Shown here: piece by piece, positions 44,227 through 53,235 of the stretch | How positions within the stretch are numbered: the stretch's first letter is position 1 | Layout of the letters: every line of letters starts with the position of its first letter | Position numbers and translations under genes: made by a program | The notes under the pieces: model-generated | Database searches by the model: none | What the model was told of the DNA's origin: nothing | What the model saw: the letters and a program-made list of their open reading frames with translations, nothing else | Source of the DNA: Diploptera punctata | Taxonomy: Eukaryota; Arthropoda; Insecta; Blattodea; Blaberidae | Assembly: GCA_030220185.1 (NCBI GenBank) | Contig: JASPKZ010007429.1 | Coordinates: 1,022,001-1,086,000, forward strand | DNA: 64,000 bases | Direction: 5' to 3'

Positions 44227-44942
44227 GTTTATTTTTTATTATTTCACTCACCTCATACTTCATAATTCATATCAGACCCAGGGTTTCTTCACCTCATTTG
44301 TGACATTTTGAATGCTGTGTCATGTTCACAATTGACGTCCAACGGCCTTCTATCCTGCAGACTGACCTCCGTGCCATCTGGTGGCCGACCGAAGAATTTC
44401 CAAATCAGTCCTCTCTCCTTATAACCGGGTATTTCAAAATTCATAGTTGTATTTTCATTCTTGCATATGTAAATTTTTTCCCAAATTGTGAGTTCCTTCG
44501 GTTTTTCCAATTGTTTAAGTAATTTTGTTTTGGTTTCTATTCTATGTTTTTCTGACCAGGCATGTGCAGCTATTGCAGATTTTTCAGTTTCTCCATTTTT
44601 AACATTTCTGAGGTGTTCTTTTAATCTTGTATTTAGATTCCTTTTTGTTTTTCCTATGTATATCTTTTCACAATCTTTACAATTAATTTGATAAATACCC
44701 GGTTATAAGGAGAGAGGACTGATTTGTAAATTCTTCGGTCGGCCACCAGATGGTACGGAGGTCAGTCTGCAGGATAGAAGGCCGTTGGACGTCAGTTATG
44801 AACGTGACACAGCATTGAAAATGTCACAAATGATGTGAAGAAACCTTGGGTCTGATATGAATTATGAAGTATGAGGTAAGTGAAATAATAAAAAATAAAC
44901 AATATTAAAAAACCTCATAGTGTTTTTTCCTATCTACATAAC
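44227..44942. mobile_element. Penelope fold-back insertion with duplicated coding end, 13-base TSD
   Basis: The reverse strand (about 44289-44705) encodes a GIY-YIG Penelope C-terminus: GIYQINCKDCEKIYIGKTKR-like start, EKSAIAAHAWSEKHRIE-like region, KELTIWEKIYICKNENTTMN, FEIPGYKERGLIWKFFGRPP. The last part is present again on the forward strand at 44701-44840 (GYKERGLICKFFGRPPDGTE), so the copy snaps back on itself. The outer arms match from CTCACCTCATACTTCATAAT to ATTATGAAGTATGAGGTAAG. TTGTTAAAAGATT is duplicated at 44214-44226 and 44943-44955. Confidence 0.85.
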
Positions 44943-45160
44943 TTGTTAAAAGATTATTTTTTAAATATGTATATTGATGAGGGTATTGTGGATCTTATAC
45001 TTTAATAATTGCTCATGGTCTTTGTTCTTCTGGTTTATCAGAGCTCAGCACGTGGTCACCCATCCAGGTACTGACCAAGCCCGAGCTTTACTGGTGAAGA
45101 AGTCTAAGGTATCCTGCCTTGTCATAGAGCTATTGGACATATACTTGTTTGAATCTCCAT

Positions 45161-45823
45161 AACTAACTGGCACTATCGAACCTGTAGATTCAATGGCCAT
45201 GCAGACATAAGATCTCCATACCTCCCTATCCTGAGCTAATGTTTTCCAATCATTCCCTGTATAATCTACTTCCCTCAATTCATAGTTAATGTTATTCTCC
45301 CAGTCCCGCGCCGTAGCCGAGTGGTTAAGGCAGGAAGCCTTGGCGCAGAGCTACAGGACTTGCGCTGGTTCGAGTCTCCATGGGGGGAGAAATTTTCTCA
45401 TGGTATTTCAGCCATTATGGGACCAGTGTCCACCCAGCATCGTGAGGCATTTAGGTAGCTACAATAAGTAGCGGCTCCAGGTTGAGAAAACCAGCTATAA
45501 TGGCTGGGGGACTCGACATGCTGACCACATGTCACCTCTACACTGGCTGATGATTATCTACCTTTGTGATTGACACATGTGGATGTGAGGCCAGCAGCCG
45601 GCTGGTAGGCTAAGGGCCTTCTAGGCCTGTCGTGCCAGGAGTTTAGGAGTTATTCTCCCACCTCATTCTTGGTCTATGAACTGGGCTTTTTCCCCTCTGG
45701 TTTTCCCTCAAGAAGCTTCCATGTACATCTTTCATTCCCCATTCATGCCACATGTCCTGCCCATCGTAGTCTATGAGACTTAATTGTTCTTGTTATATCT
45801 GGCTTCCTATAAAGACCATGTAG
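45161..45823 (-). mobile_element. Young LINE insertion (GTAA-tail family) containing a SINE, 15-base TSD
   Basis: Reverse-strand LINE end (MREVDYTGNDWKTLAQDREV ... WRSYV) split by a SINE-3. TGTTTGAATCTCCAT is duplicated at 45146-45160 and 45824-45838. Within intron 2 of L2HGDH. Confidence 0.93.
45303..45648 (+). mobile_element. tRNA-derived SINE-3, 12-base TSD
   Basis: Complete forward copy: head CCGCGCCGTAGCCGAGTGG (A box), GGTTCGAGTCTCC (B box), full body and 3' end. GTTATTCTCCCA is duplicated at 45291-45302 and 45649-45660. Confidence 0.93.
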
Positions 45824-45889
45824 TGTTTGAATCTCCATGGGGAAGATATTTTGTCATAGTTTTTTTTTTGCCAGTATGTGGAAACAGTG

Positions 45890-46090
45890 GTCGACTGCGG
45901 TGGATTAGTGGTTATGTTCCTGCCTCAGGTCCTGAAGGTCGTGGAATAAAACCAGTCGATCGAATCCTACCAGGTTTATCCTGTGAACCCCAAGACAAGA
46001 GCCAAATTTGGTAACTGCTAGTCTATCGGAACTGACAACATGATATGGAAATGGTGATGAATTGACTCCTGGTAATAAAGTTTCAATCCA
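45890..46090 (+). mobile_element. Diverged SINE-5-related head
   Basis: GTCGACTGCGGTGGATTAGTGG then TTATGTTCCTGCCTCAGGTC resembles the SINE-5 head; the downstream part is different and not recognised. Confidence 0.45.
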
Positions 46091-46237
46091 GCATTTGCTT
46101 TAACAACTGAGGTTGGTCAGCATTCGGGTTTTGTACGTGGGACCTTGTGAATATGAGTCTCAAATTGTCCTGATTGAGCCAATTTTGTTGATATTATGAT
46201 TATGTTAACATAAATATCTGAAATATTCATCTATTTT

Positions 46238-46370
46238 ATCAAGTTTTTATTTTGAGTCTGTACTATCTTACCTCAATTTAATGTTGATAACAGTAAATTG
46301 AGGTAAGATAGAACTGACTCAAAATAAAAACTTGATTAAAAGAACCTCAAAATATTACTTCCTAAAATAA
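46238..46370. mobile_element. Short Penelope-type fold-back insertion, 16-base TSD
   Basis: A 133 bp element: hairpin arms TCAAGTTTTTATTTTGAGTC and its complement with CTTACCTCAATTTA near the loop, then AACCTCAAAATATTACTTCC as the end. AATATTCATCTATTTT (46222-46237) is repeated with one mismatch at 46371-46386. Confidence 0.8.
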
Positions 46371-46449
46371 AATATTTATCTATTTTTTTAAGAATAATTT
46401 TGAAAATCATTTAATAGCAAACACAAAGAATGTGGGCAGTTACATTATG

Positions 46450-47036
46450 CAAAGTTAAAATTGGGAAACACATTATGAGGTTCTTAATTAATAAATTAAT
46501 GAGTCATTTTAACATCTTACCTCATATTTCATGTTTTATCAAACACGGTAACTAAAGTTTTCAAATGATCTTGTCATTCATTTGAAAACTTTAGTTACCG
46601 TGTTTGATAAAACATGAAATATGAGGTAAGATGTTAAAATGACTCATAACCGCCATTATGACTCATTATGAGTCATAATGGCGGTTGAAAATGAATGACA
46701 AGATCATTTGAAAACTTTAGTTACCGTATTTAATACACAAGTGATCTTCTTGGTGATATAATATTAAAATATATATGTAGTCAATATGCCCATTTCACCA
46801 ATTAATGTTTTAAAATGGTCAACAAGTTTCTACAGCCAAGCTGTCATTCTCAAGACCAGATATTGACTGAGTCAATATCTGGTCTTGAGAATGACAGCTT
46901 GGCTGTAGAAACTTGTTGACCATTTTAAAACATTAATTGGTGAAATGGGCATATTGACTACATATATATTTTAGTTACCGTGTTTGATAAAACATGAAAT
47001 ATGAGGTAAGATGTTAAAATGACTCATTAATTTATT
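46450..47036. mobile_element. Compound Penelope fold-back insertion, 12-base TSD
   Basis: AGTTACATTATG is duplicated at 46438-46449 and 47037-47048. Inside: the end word CATTATGAGGTTCTTAATTA, a 70-base-arm hairpin (46499-46568 / 46578-46647), a small palindrome (ACCGCCATTATGACTCA, 46649-46687), and a perfect 209 bp palindrome at 46765-46973 that splits the last arm. The arms correspond to the sequence after the stop codon of the Penelope copy at 61602-62443. Confidence 0.8.
46765..46973. repeat. Perfect palindrome, 103-base arms, 3-base spacer
   Basis: By base-by-base reading, 46765-46867 and 46871-46973 are exact reverse complements around TGA at 46868-46870. Each arm carries a degenerate hammerhead-like core (CTTGAGAA, stem ACAGC/GCTGT, GAAAC; forward at about 46884-46911). 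Confidence 0.88.
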
Positions 47037-47053
47037 AGTTACATTATGACTTA

Positions 47054-47658
47054 GGGCCACATGCAAACACATTAGCCTCTACTCAAATTACTTCCAATCA
47101 CTGGTGAGCTGACTTTCTGTGAGCAAGTGCAAAGATCGAATTAGCTACCCACAAACTGGTCATGCATGAAAGTCGTCATTTTCGTAATATTGGCAAGAAA
47201 TTACCCAGAATTCTCAGCGATAAAACCACTTCCGTTATTTTTGTCTGCTAGAGGAACACATTTATGATTGCATACTGCAAATAATACCGTATACGACGAC
47301 GTCTGCATCGTGCAATATTACGCCGATTCTCCTGTTCTTCCAGTTGAATTCTTTGGTAGACTCTATCAAATTCCTCTTCTCCGTGTATACCGAAAACATG
47401 ATCGAAGTCTTCAAGGTCCGACATCTTGGATAAAGCAGCAAGGTATGCGGCAAGGTTTCAAACTACATAGGTTTCCATCGGGTTGCTCACGATTCGTTTC
47501 TCTGCTAAGTCACCTTGCCAGGTAGCTTAAGAATTTCAACAATTATTATTGCATGAACAGATTTTTTAGTATGCAAAAACGTATTTGGATGCAACTTTCT
47601 CAGCAGAGTACAGACAAAGAATGACTTTTACAGTCTAATGCGTTCATAGATTCGAGCC
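47054..47658 (-). mobile_element. Harbinger-like MITE, copy 1
   Basis: Flanked by TTA on both sides (47051-47053, 47659-47661). The ends GGGCCACATGCAAACACATTAG and, inverted, GGCTCGAATCTATGAACGC are imperfect terminal repeats. The reverse strand has the start of a small protein, MSDLEDFDHVFGIHGEEEFD-like, VYQRIQLEEQENR, as in copies 2 and 3. Confidence 0.7.
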
Positions 47659-47665
47659 TTAAAAT

Positions 47666-47821
47666 AAAATTCTTTACACTTCATCTCATATCCAGTCTTC
47701 TAATTAAATCGGTTTCAAAACCTGGGCAGTTTCATCATCAGTAATTTCACAACAGAACATCTAAGTTTTGAAATTGGTTTAATTAGAAAACTGGATATGA
47801 GATGGGGTGTAAAGAATTTTA
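47666..47821. repeat. Penelope-type fold-back element
   Basis: Arms AAAATTCTTTACACTTCATC and its complement, followed by the end word TCCTCATAGTGATTTTTCC. It abuts the TTA of the MITE copy on the left. Confidence 0.7.
47713..47741 (-). ncRNA. Hammerhead-ribozyme-like motif
   Basis: On the reverse strand CTGATGA (47741 to 47735), stem II AAAC/GTTT, GAAAC (47716). Core bases are canonical. Stem III is not evident, so activity is doubtful. Confidence 0.45.
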
Positions 47822-48037
47822 ATTTAAACCTTAAATTAATCCTCATAGTGATTTTTCCAATAAAATATTTAATATTACATTAACCTTGTGAGGACTTTTT
47901 TTTATCGTAATTTTTTATCTGTCTGATGATAGTAGGTATGCCAGTAGTTCTGTAAAGTAGGCCTACAGTTGACATAGCTCTAAATTACAGATGGGGAACA
48001 TAGTTTTCCATTTCATGTAAAAACAGTGTCCTTAATT

Positions 48038-48518
48038 CATCATCATCACTCCAGGGATCAGACAACTGCCCGTTCTGACTTCATAATGCATCAGCCCAAT
48101 GTCTTCTAGGTCTTCCAACTTTCCATGAAGCTTCTCAGTAAGATAAATGTCTCCTGGAAGCGTTACGAGCGCTTCGCAGGACAAGGATGGTGGAAGGGCT
48201 GCTTCCTCTGAGCCTCCAAACATGCTGCTCTGGGTATCCACTGCCCAAGAGAGGGCTGCTTCTTCCGCTCTTCAAGCCCTATAAGTTTAGCTGTGCTATT
48301 CCTTGTCGCCCTGTTGACCGTTGAAGACTTGACGAAGATGTGGCCGCCCAATATGGATACAGACGCCATTCCTTCGTTGTGAGCTATACTTAGTTCCCCT
48401 CGCCTCTTACCCACCAGCAAGATTAACCTAAGCCAATCTTCCCCAGTAGGGTCGTCTGGTTCATCGGGTACTAAGCCCCTTCCCCCACCACGTCAAGGTG
48501 ATAGCTCCTGGGGGGGGG
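48038..48518 (-). mobile_element. Internally deleted LINE, 11-base TSD
   Basis: The left 80 bases are a LINE 3' end (ATG array, then the GRPRRRWADAL-coding region as at 25316). The rest, read in reverse, begins with G-rich CAGGAGCTATCACCTTGACG and looks like a LINE 5' region. TGTCCTTAATT is duplicated at 48027-48037 and 48519-48529, so the two pieces moved as one 481 bp unit. Confidence 0.65.
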
Positions 48519-48712
48519 TGTCCTTAATTAAATTTTAAAATATTCCTTCTAAATGTTGGAGGCCAAAAGAGCAAATGCCATCACAAATTTCTCTGTACTG
48601 AATTCCAGTGAACAATTTATTTAATTTTGTCATTTTAATTATTTAAGAAAATCAGCAGAAGAATAATATGTAAGAAATTAACATTTATTTGATATGTTCT
48701 TTGTGTTCACAG

Positions 48713-48916
48713 GGATTATGTGGTCTCTGGTCTCCACACACAGGTATAGTTGATTATGGTGAAGTGACAAAATCATATGGGGAAGAATTCACAGAAAAAG
48801 GAGGAAAAGTTTATTTGGATTTTGAAGTTATAGGATTCAGAGAAGTGAAAGAAAGTTCACCATCATCCACAGGTGAAGGCAACAAGTACCCTGTCCAAGT
48901 GCATGGGTGCTCAGGT
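48713..48916 (+). CDS. L2HGDH: L2HGDH exon 3
   Basis: The exon starts after the acceptor TTTGTGTTCACAG at 48712 and ends before the donor GTAAGT at 48917 (204 bases, phase 0 at both ends). It encodes [20 protein letters not shown], then SYGEEFTEKGGKVYLDFEVI and VKESS...YPVQVHGCSG. This matches the middle of animal L2HGDH (human: [32 protein letters not shown]). The PHTGIVDY motif is part of the substrate-domain signature. No disabling change is seen. A competing donor two bases upstream (CAG|GTGTAA) would shift the frame, so GGT|GTAAGT is chosen. Confidence 0.93.
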
Positions 48917-49017
48917 GTAAGTTTTGTTGGAGGTAATTTTATGGATAATTTATCTCCTATGCACAATTGCCTCTATGGCGTAGCATTTAGGGTCGCATGC
49001 AAATACATTAGTCTCTA

Positions 49018-49578
49018 TATTAAATTAATGTTGGGAAGTAAACATTATGAGGTATAATCATTAATTCATCGGAGAACATATTGTTTAAAGAAATCTGGAA
49101 TTTATCAAATAAATTGTGAAGATTGCAATAAAGTTTATATAAGAAAAACAAAAAGGAATTTGGAAATTCGGACAAAAGAACATTTCAGAAATATTAAATA
49201 TTGTGAAATTGAAAAATCTGCAATTGCTGCACATAGTTTATTAGAACATCATAAAATTGGAAGAGAAGCTAAACTTTTAAAACAAGTAGAGAAACCTTTG
49301 GAATTGACAGTTTGGGAAAAAATATACATTCAGAAAAACAAAAATAGATCAATGAATTTTGATATCCCTAACGAAATTACATTGATTTCGAAGTTCATAA
49401 ATTCAACCATAGATGGCAGCACTGAAGATGGCGACAATAGAATAGTTGACGGCTGAAGAATTTTGTCAGTCGGAGTTATGGCTGAAGATGAACATGACTA
49501 TGTTTGAAATTGCGATATCATGGAAGCATGAATCCTATCAGGTGAGTTGTTTAAACAATATGTTCTCCGATGAATTAA
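49018..49578 (+). mobile_element. Penelope-like insertion, 13-base TSD
   Basis: A 561 bp 5'-truncated copy. After the end word AATGTTGGGAAGTAAACATT and an inverted 25-base pair (TTCATCGGAGAACATATTGT and its complement at 49553-49575), the forward strand encodes KKSGIYQINCEDCNKVYIRK, RTKEHFRNIKYCEIEKSAIA, LELTVWEKIYIQKNKNRSMN, stop at 49454. YIG has become YIR, so the endonuclease is probably dead. ACATTAGTCTCTA is duplicated at 49005-49017 and 49579-49591. Confidence 0.9.
49482..49508 (+). ncRNA. Hammerhead-ribozyme-like motif after Penelope ORF
   Basis: CTGAAGA (49482-49488), stem II AACAT/ATGTT, GAAA (49505-49508). It lies 26 bases after the Penelope stop codon, the place where the other copies also carry such cores. 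Stem III is poor. Confidence 0.45.
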
Positions 49579-50329
49579 ACATTAGTCTCTACTCAAATTA
49601 CTTCCAGTCACTGGTGAACTGACTCACCGTGAGCAAGTGCAAAGATCGAATTAGCTACCCATTAACTGGTCATGCATGAAAGTCGTCTTTTCGTAATATT
49701 GGCAAGAAATTACCCAGAATTCTCAGCGATAAAACCACTTCCGTTATTTTCGTCTGCTAGAGGAACGCATTTTTACGCTTGCATCCCGCAAATAATACTG
49801 TAAACGACGACGTCTACGTCGCGCAATATTAAGCCGATTCTCCTGTTCTTCCAGTTGAATTCTTTGGTAGACTCTATCAAATTCCTCTTCTCTGCGTATA
49901 CTGAAAACATGATCGAAGTCTTCAAGGTCCGACATCTTGGATAAAGCAGCAAGGTATGCGGTAAGGTTTCATACTACATCGGTTCCCTTCAGGATTCTCA
50001 TGATTCGTCTCTCTCTTAAGTTACCCCGTCAGGTAGCTTACGAATTTCAACAATTATTATCGCATGAACAAATTTCTGAGTAAGCAAAATCGTATTAGGA
50101 TACAACTTTCTCAGCAGAGAATGCCTTTTACGGTCTAATGCATTCATAGATTCGACCCTTAGAATATCTGATGAGCCCAGATCATCTGGATTCAGTTCCT
50201 GACTTTTCTATATAATTTTTTTTATGAATCTGGAATGAGACATGCTCATCATTGTGAGGACAATAGAATTACTTATTGATAAATTAATTTTGGGAATTAA
50301 CATTATGAAGTTTTCAATTAATATCTGAT

Positions 50330-51200
50330 TGTGATGGAATTATCTGTAAAATGTTCAGGAGATTCCTGGGATGAACATAGGCTATAAGACAGTTGTGATA
50401 CTCAACTCCTACACCCTTAAAAATCACCCTTTGTAGTGAAAAATGTGAAAAAAAGTAGCTCTTTGAACGCTTAAATGGCTTACACTGCCTAAACCATAAC
50501 AAATACACAAAATTAATGTACACAGAATTAAATATCTCAAAAAGCTCTACAAAAAATCCACGACAGCGTTTATCATATGTGGATAACTCACAATAACCAT
50601 TTTTGTCTTTCATTGATACCAAGAAGATCGAGACAAGTACGTAGATTCCTGTGCAAGCATAGCAGCACATGGTGGGCATTCTTTTACTGAAACCTCACAA
50701 TAACAAATTTTGTATTTTAGCTCATTTATGCCAAGAAGATCAAAATAAGTAGATTCCCGGGCAACACCGGTAATCAGCACGGGAATCTTAAAATAATTAC
50801 GATATACATATATAATTATTTTTCATTTTACTTATTCAACTAATCGTACGAAGTACATTAATTTTTGTCTTTCAGCTCATTTATGCCAAGAAGATCGGGA
50901 TGAGTAGATTCCCGGACAACGCCGGGTAAACAGGATGGGGTATCTAAAAATAATTACCATATAAATTTTTCCCTTAACTTATTTAACTAAACATAAAATA
51001 CATTAATTTTCGTATTTCAGCTCATTTATGTCAAGAAGATTGGGATAAGTAGATTCCTGGGAAATGCCGGGTAATCAGCATGGGGTATCTAAAAAATATA
51101 CAATTATAATTATTTTTTCTCCTACTTATTCAACTAAACATAAAAGCACATTAATTTTCATTTATTTAGACGTGGCAGCACACGCCGGGTATTAGCTAGT
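50330..51200 (-). repeat. Interspersed repeat with tandem 145-155 bp units
   Basis: The inverse of the 13012-13770 repeat. CTCATTTATGCCAAGAAGAT recurs at 50721, 50876 and 51021, each followed by GTAGATTCCCGGxxAACxCCGG, with a decayed unit at 50606. Ends CCGGGTATTAGCTAGT. Confidence 0.7.
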
Positions 51201-51262
51201 ATTAATAAAATGAGTCGTGTCTCACCTCGTACTTTGTGTTCTTCAAGCCTGGAAATTGTAGT

Positions 51263-51290
51263 TTTCAAGGGGAATCCCTTCCATCTTCAA
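51263..51290 (-). ncRNA. Hammerhead-like core, degenerate
   Basis: Reverse strand: TTGAAGA, stem AGGG/CCCT, GAAAAC. C3 is T. Confidence 0.35.
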
Positions 51291-51549
51291 TCATCATTAT
51301 GATTGTCAAGTTTTGGTCTACATCTTCAAAGTTGCCTTCTGATGTTGATTTGATGAACTTTGAGATGAAGTTTTGCTCCCCGGGAACTTTAAAATTCATA
51401 GATCTAAATTTGTTCTTTTGTATGTATATCTTTTCCCAAACTGTCAATTTCAAGGGTTTTGAGCAAGATTTGATCTCAAAGTTTATCAAATCAACACCAG
51501 ATGGCAACTTTTGAAGATGTAGACCAAAACTTGCCAGTTGTAAAGATGG

Positions 51550-51577
51550 CTGAAGATGGGAGGGATTCCTCTTGAAA
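51550..51577 (+). ncRNA. Hammerhead-ribozyme-like motif
   Basis: CTGAAGA (51550-51556), stem II GAGG/CCTC, GAAA (51574-51577). Core canonical; stem III weak. Confidence 0.45.
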
Positions 51578-51668
51578 ACTAAGGTTTGTGCTTGAAGAAC
51601 ACAAAATATGAAGTGAGATATGATTTGTTTTATTAATTTTAATTAATTAATAATAAAATTACTTATAT

Positions 51669-51880
51669 TTGAAGAGAAAAATTTTTGCCTAGACCGAGAC
51701 TCAAACCTGAGATCTTTGGCTTTGTAGGCCAATGCTCTACCATCTGAGCTATCGGGGCAATTTCCGATCTAGACGCAAATTTTTCTCTTACATACATTGT
51801 AATTCCCAGCACCAAATGCTATGAAGCCTTTGCTTCTATCTTGCAAATGGCAGCTTCTTAGTTAAGAAGACATTTATCAG
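51669..51880 (-). mobile_element. SINE-6 arm with tRNA-like head
   Basis: A diverged single copy of the 30.06-30.41 kb repeat (ACGCAAATTTTTCTCTTACA, CATTGTAATTCCCAGCACCA, CTTGCAAATGGCAGC). The tRNA-like head at 51687-51758 (reverse strand) has GCTCAGATGGTAGAGC, an anticodon stem TTGGC/GCCAA with loop CTACAAA (ACA) and a weak acceptor, so it is not a plausible working tRNA. Confidence 0.7.
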
Positions 51881-52638
51881 GAATTTAAACACAACTTTAT
51901 AAAGTCAGGGCATTTAAACCCACAGGCCAGCCATTTAAATACCCCAGCTACCCTTTTCGCGGCACTTCAGAAAATGGACCATTATTCACAAACTATTAGT
52001 CCTAGAAAATTCAAATTTTGTACATACCTAAAGGAGATATCCTAGTAGGATTTAATGGTGAAATAACTTGGGTGATTGACATCACATGGTATCGGCGTAT
52101 CAATTTCAGGAAGTGGAAGTTCATCTTCACTTTACTTTGTGAATTTCCTAATTCAGGAATCAGTTCATCACCTGAATCATCATTATACAAAATATTCACT
52201 AATTCTTCTTCAGTGAGATATTTTTCTTTCGCCATGGTTTCCCTCACGCACAAACAACAGCGCGATAACGGGAAACATATACGACTGCATTGGAGTCTGC
52301 AAGCAAGTTTGAGTGAACGAATTCCATGTGTTGTTTGTTTTAAAAATAAAAGGGGATTCACCAAGGTTAAACGTGTCAAACGGGAATAGAAAATGTACAT
52401 TTACATGCCATCTATGATCTCCAAGACATACTAAACCAACACAATATTTAGGCGCCGAATATAAACACGGTTTGTTCGTGCCCGCTCTAAAGCGAGTTAA
52501 CTGACCGACGGCCGCATACACGATAGTCTCTTTAAATGCCTTAACTGGTTTACGGTACTGAATGTGTTAATGTAAAATTTAAATGCACAATTTTCTAATA
52601 TTTGACAGTTAAAGATTAACTTAATATTGCTTTTAAAG
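51881..52638. other. Unassigned intron sequence
   Basis: On the reverse strand a frame at 52210-52255 starts MAKEKYLTEEELVNILYNDD and then SGDELIPELGNSQSKVKMNF. This looks like the start of an acidic transposase-type protein (piggyBac proteins begin in a similar way), but nothing further is preserved. Suggestive only. Confidence 0.35.
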
Positions 52639-52830
52639 TCCACCACTGTGGTCTTAAGGTAGCGTGCTGCCTTGTCACGCAACGGGCCCGGGTTCGATCC
52701 CTGCTCAGGACAAGTTTCCTGGGTGAGGTCTTTTTTTTTGGGGTTTTTCCTCACTTGTGTAAGACAAATGTCAGAATATTAAAAGATTCCGGGCTATGTG
52801 GCCGTGGTCTATAACTGGCGTTTCTTCCAG

Positions 52831-52864
52831 ACGTTTCTCCCTCAACTGCGGAGGGCATCTTCAG
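52831..52864 (-). ncRNA. Hammerhead-ribozyme-like motif (left arm)
   Basis: Reverse strand: CTGAAGA, stem II CCCTC/GAGGG with loop CGCAGTT, GAAA, then CGTC (GTC triplet, stem III of only AC/GT). All conserved core bases are present. Confidence 0.6.
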
Positions 52865-52936
52865 TGGCGAGCGCTTCCAGTTGTTGTTTCCCTGTCGTAG
52901 ACTCAACTGCAAATTCTGGACTGGAAGCGCTTGCCA

Positions 52937-52971
52937 CTGAAGATTCCCTCCGCAGTTGAGGGAGAAACGTC
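52937..52971 (+). ncRNA. Hammerhead-ribozyme-like motif (right arm)
   Basis: CTGAAGA (52937-52943), stem II TCCCTC/GAGGGA with loop CGCAGTT, GAAA (52964-52967), GTC ending at 52971. Core canonical; the minimal stem III suggests cleavage as a dimer. Confidence 0.6.
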
Positions 52972-53235
52972 TGGAAGAAACGCCAGTTATAGACCACGGC
53001 CACATAGCCCGGAATCTTTTAATACCATGATTACCAGCCGTGAAAGCCTGCATTCCACAAATGTCAGGATACTTTAAGGCCCAAACGGTCCCCGAATATC
53101 ATCTGGCCATCATTATCATCAATATCATATTCACCTCATTAGATTAAGTTCAGGTTTAAGGCCTCTCCTGATGCATCATTACCCATCGTCATCACCCATC
53201 ATATCATTGGGGCAGCGTAACCCCGACTTCCAGGT

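Larger units (their letters stand above)
48990..50158 (-). mobile_element. Harbinger-like MITE, copy 2, split by a Penelope insertion
   Basis: TTA on both sides (48987-48989, 50159-50161). The left end GGGTCGCATGCAAATACATTAG stops at 49017 and resumes at 49579 after a Penelope insertion. The reverse strand encodes MSDLEDFDHVFSIRREEEFD, RVYQRIQLEEQENRLNIARR, RRLQYYLRDASVKM (49744-49935), 63 codons. This resembles the N-terminus of a PIF/Harbinger transposase or partner, but the match is only by impression. Confidence 0.75.
51215..51630. mobile_element. Penelope fold-back element
   Basis: Outer arms CTCACCTCGTACTTTGTGTTC and its near complement. The left half, in reverse, and the right half, forward, both encode the same Penelope C-terminal tail (LISKFIKSTSEGNFEDVDQN / FDLISKFIKSTPDGNF). 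Two opposed hammerhead-like cores follow the coding parts. Confidence 0.75.
52775..53056. mobile_element. Double-hammerhead fold-back element, 11-base TSD
   Basis: A 282 bp insertion in the SINE-1 copy; ACAAATGTCAG is duplicated at 52764-52774 and 53057-53067. The two arms (AAAGATTCCGGGCTATGTGG ... and ... CCACATAGCCCGGAATCTTT) are inverted over about 110 bases. Each arm carries a canonical hammerhead core pointing toward its outer end. The right end finishes GCCGTGAAAGCCTGCATTCC, a word shared with the element at 62500-62774. Confidence 0.85.
52639..53235 (+). mobile_element. SINE-1 copy interrupted by a fold-back element
   Basis: Head TCCACCACTGTGGTCTTAAG, B box GGTTCGATCCC, body to AGACAAATGTCAG (52774). 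It resumes at 53057 with ACAAATGTCAGGATACTTTA and runs to the variant 3' end (GGGGCAGCGTAACCCC). Confidence 0.85.

Noticed and set aside
48163..48420. 85-codon reverse ORF
   Set aside because: Lies inside the deleted LINE unit; composition and lack of motifs argue against a gene.
50570..51200. CRISPR-like spacing of repeats
   Set aside because: Units are about 150 bases, diverged, and belong to an interspersed insect repeat; the window is eukaryotic.
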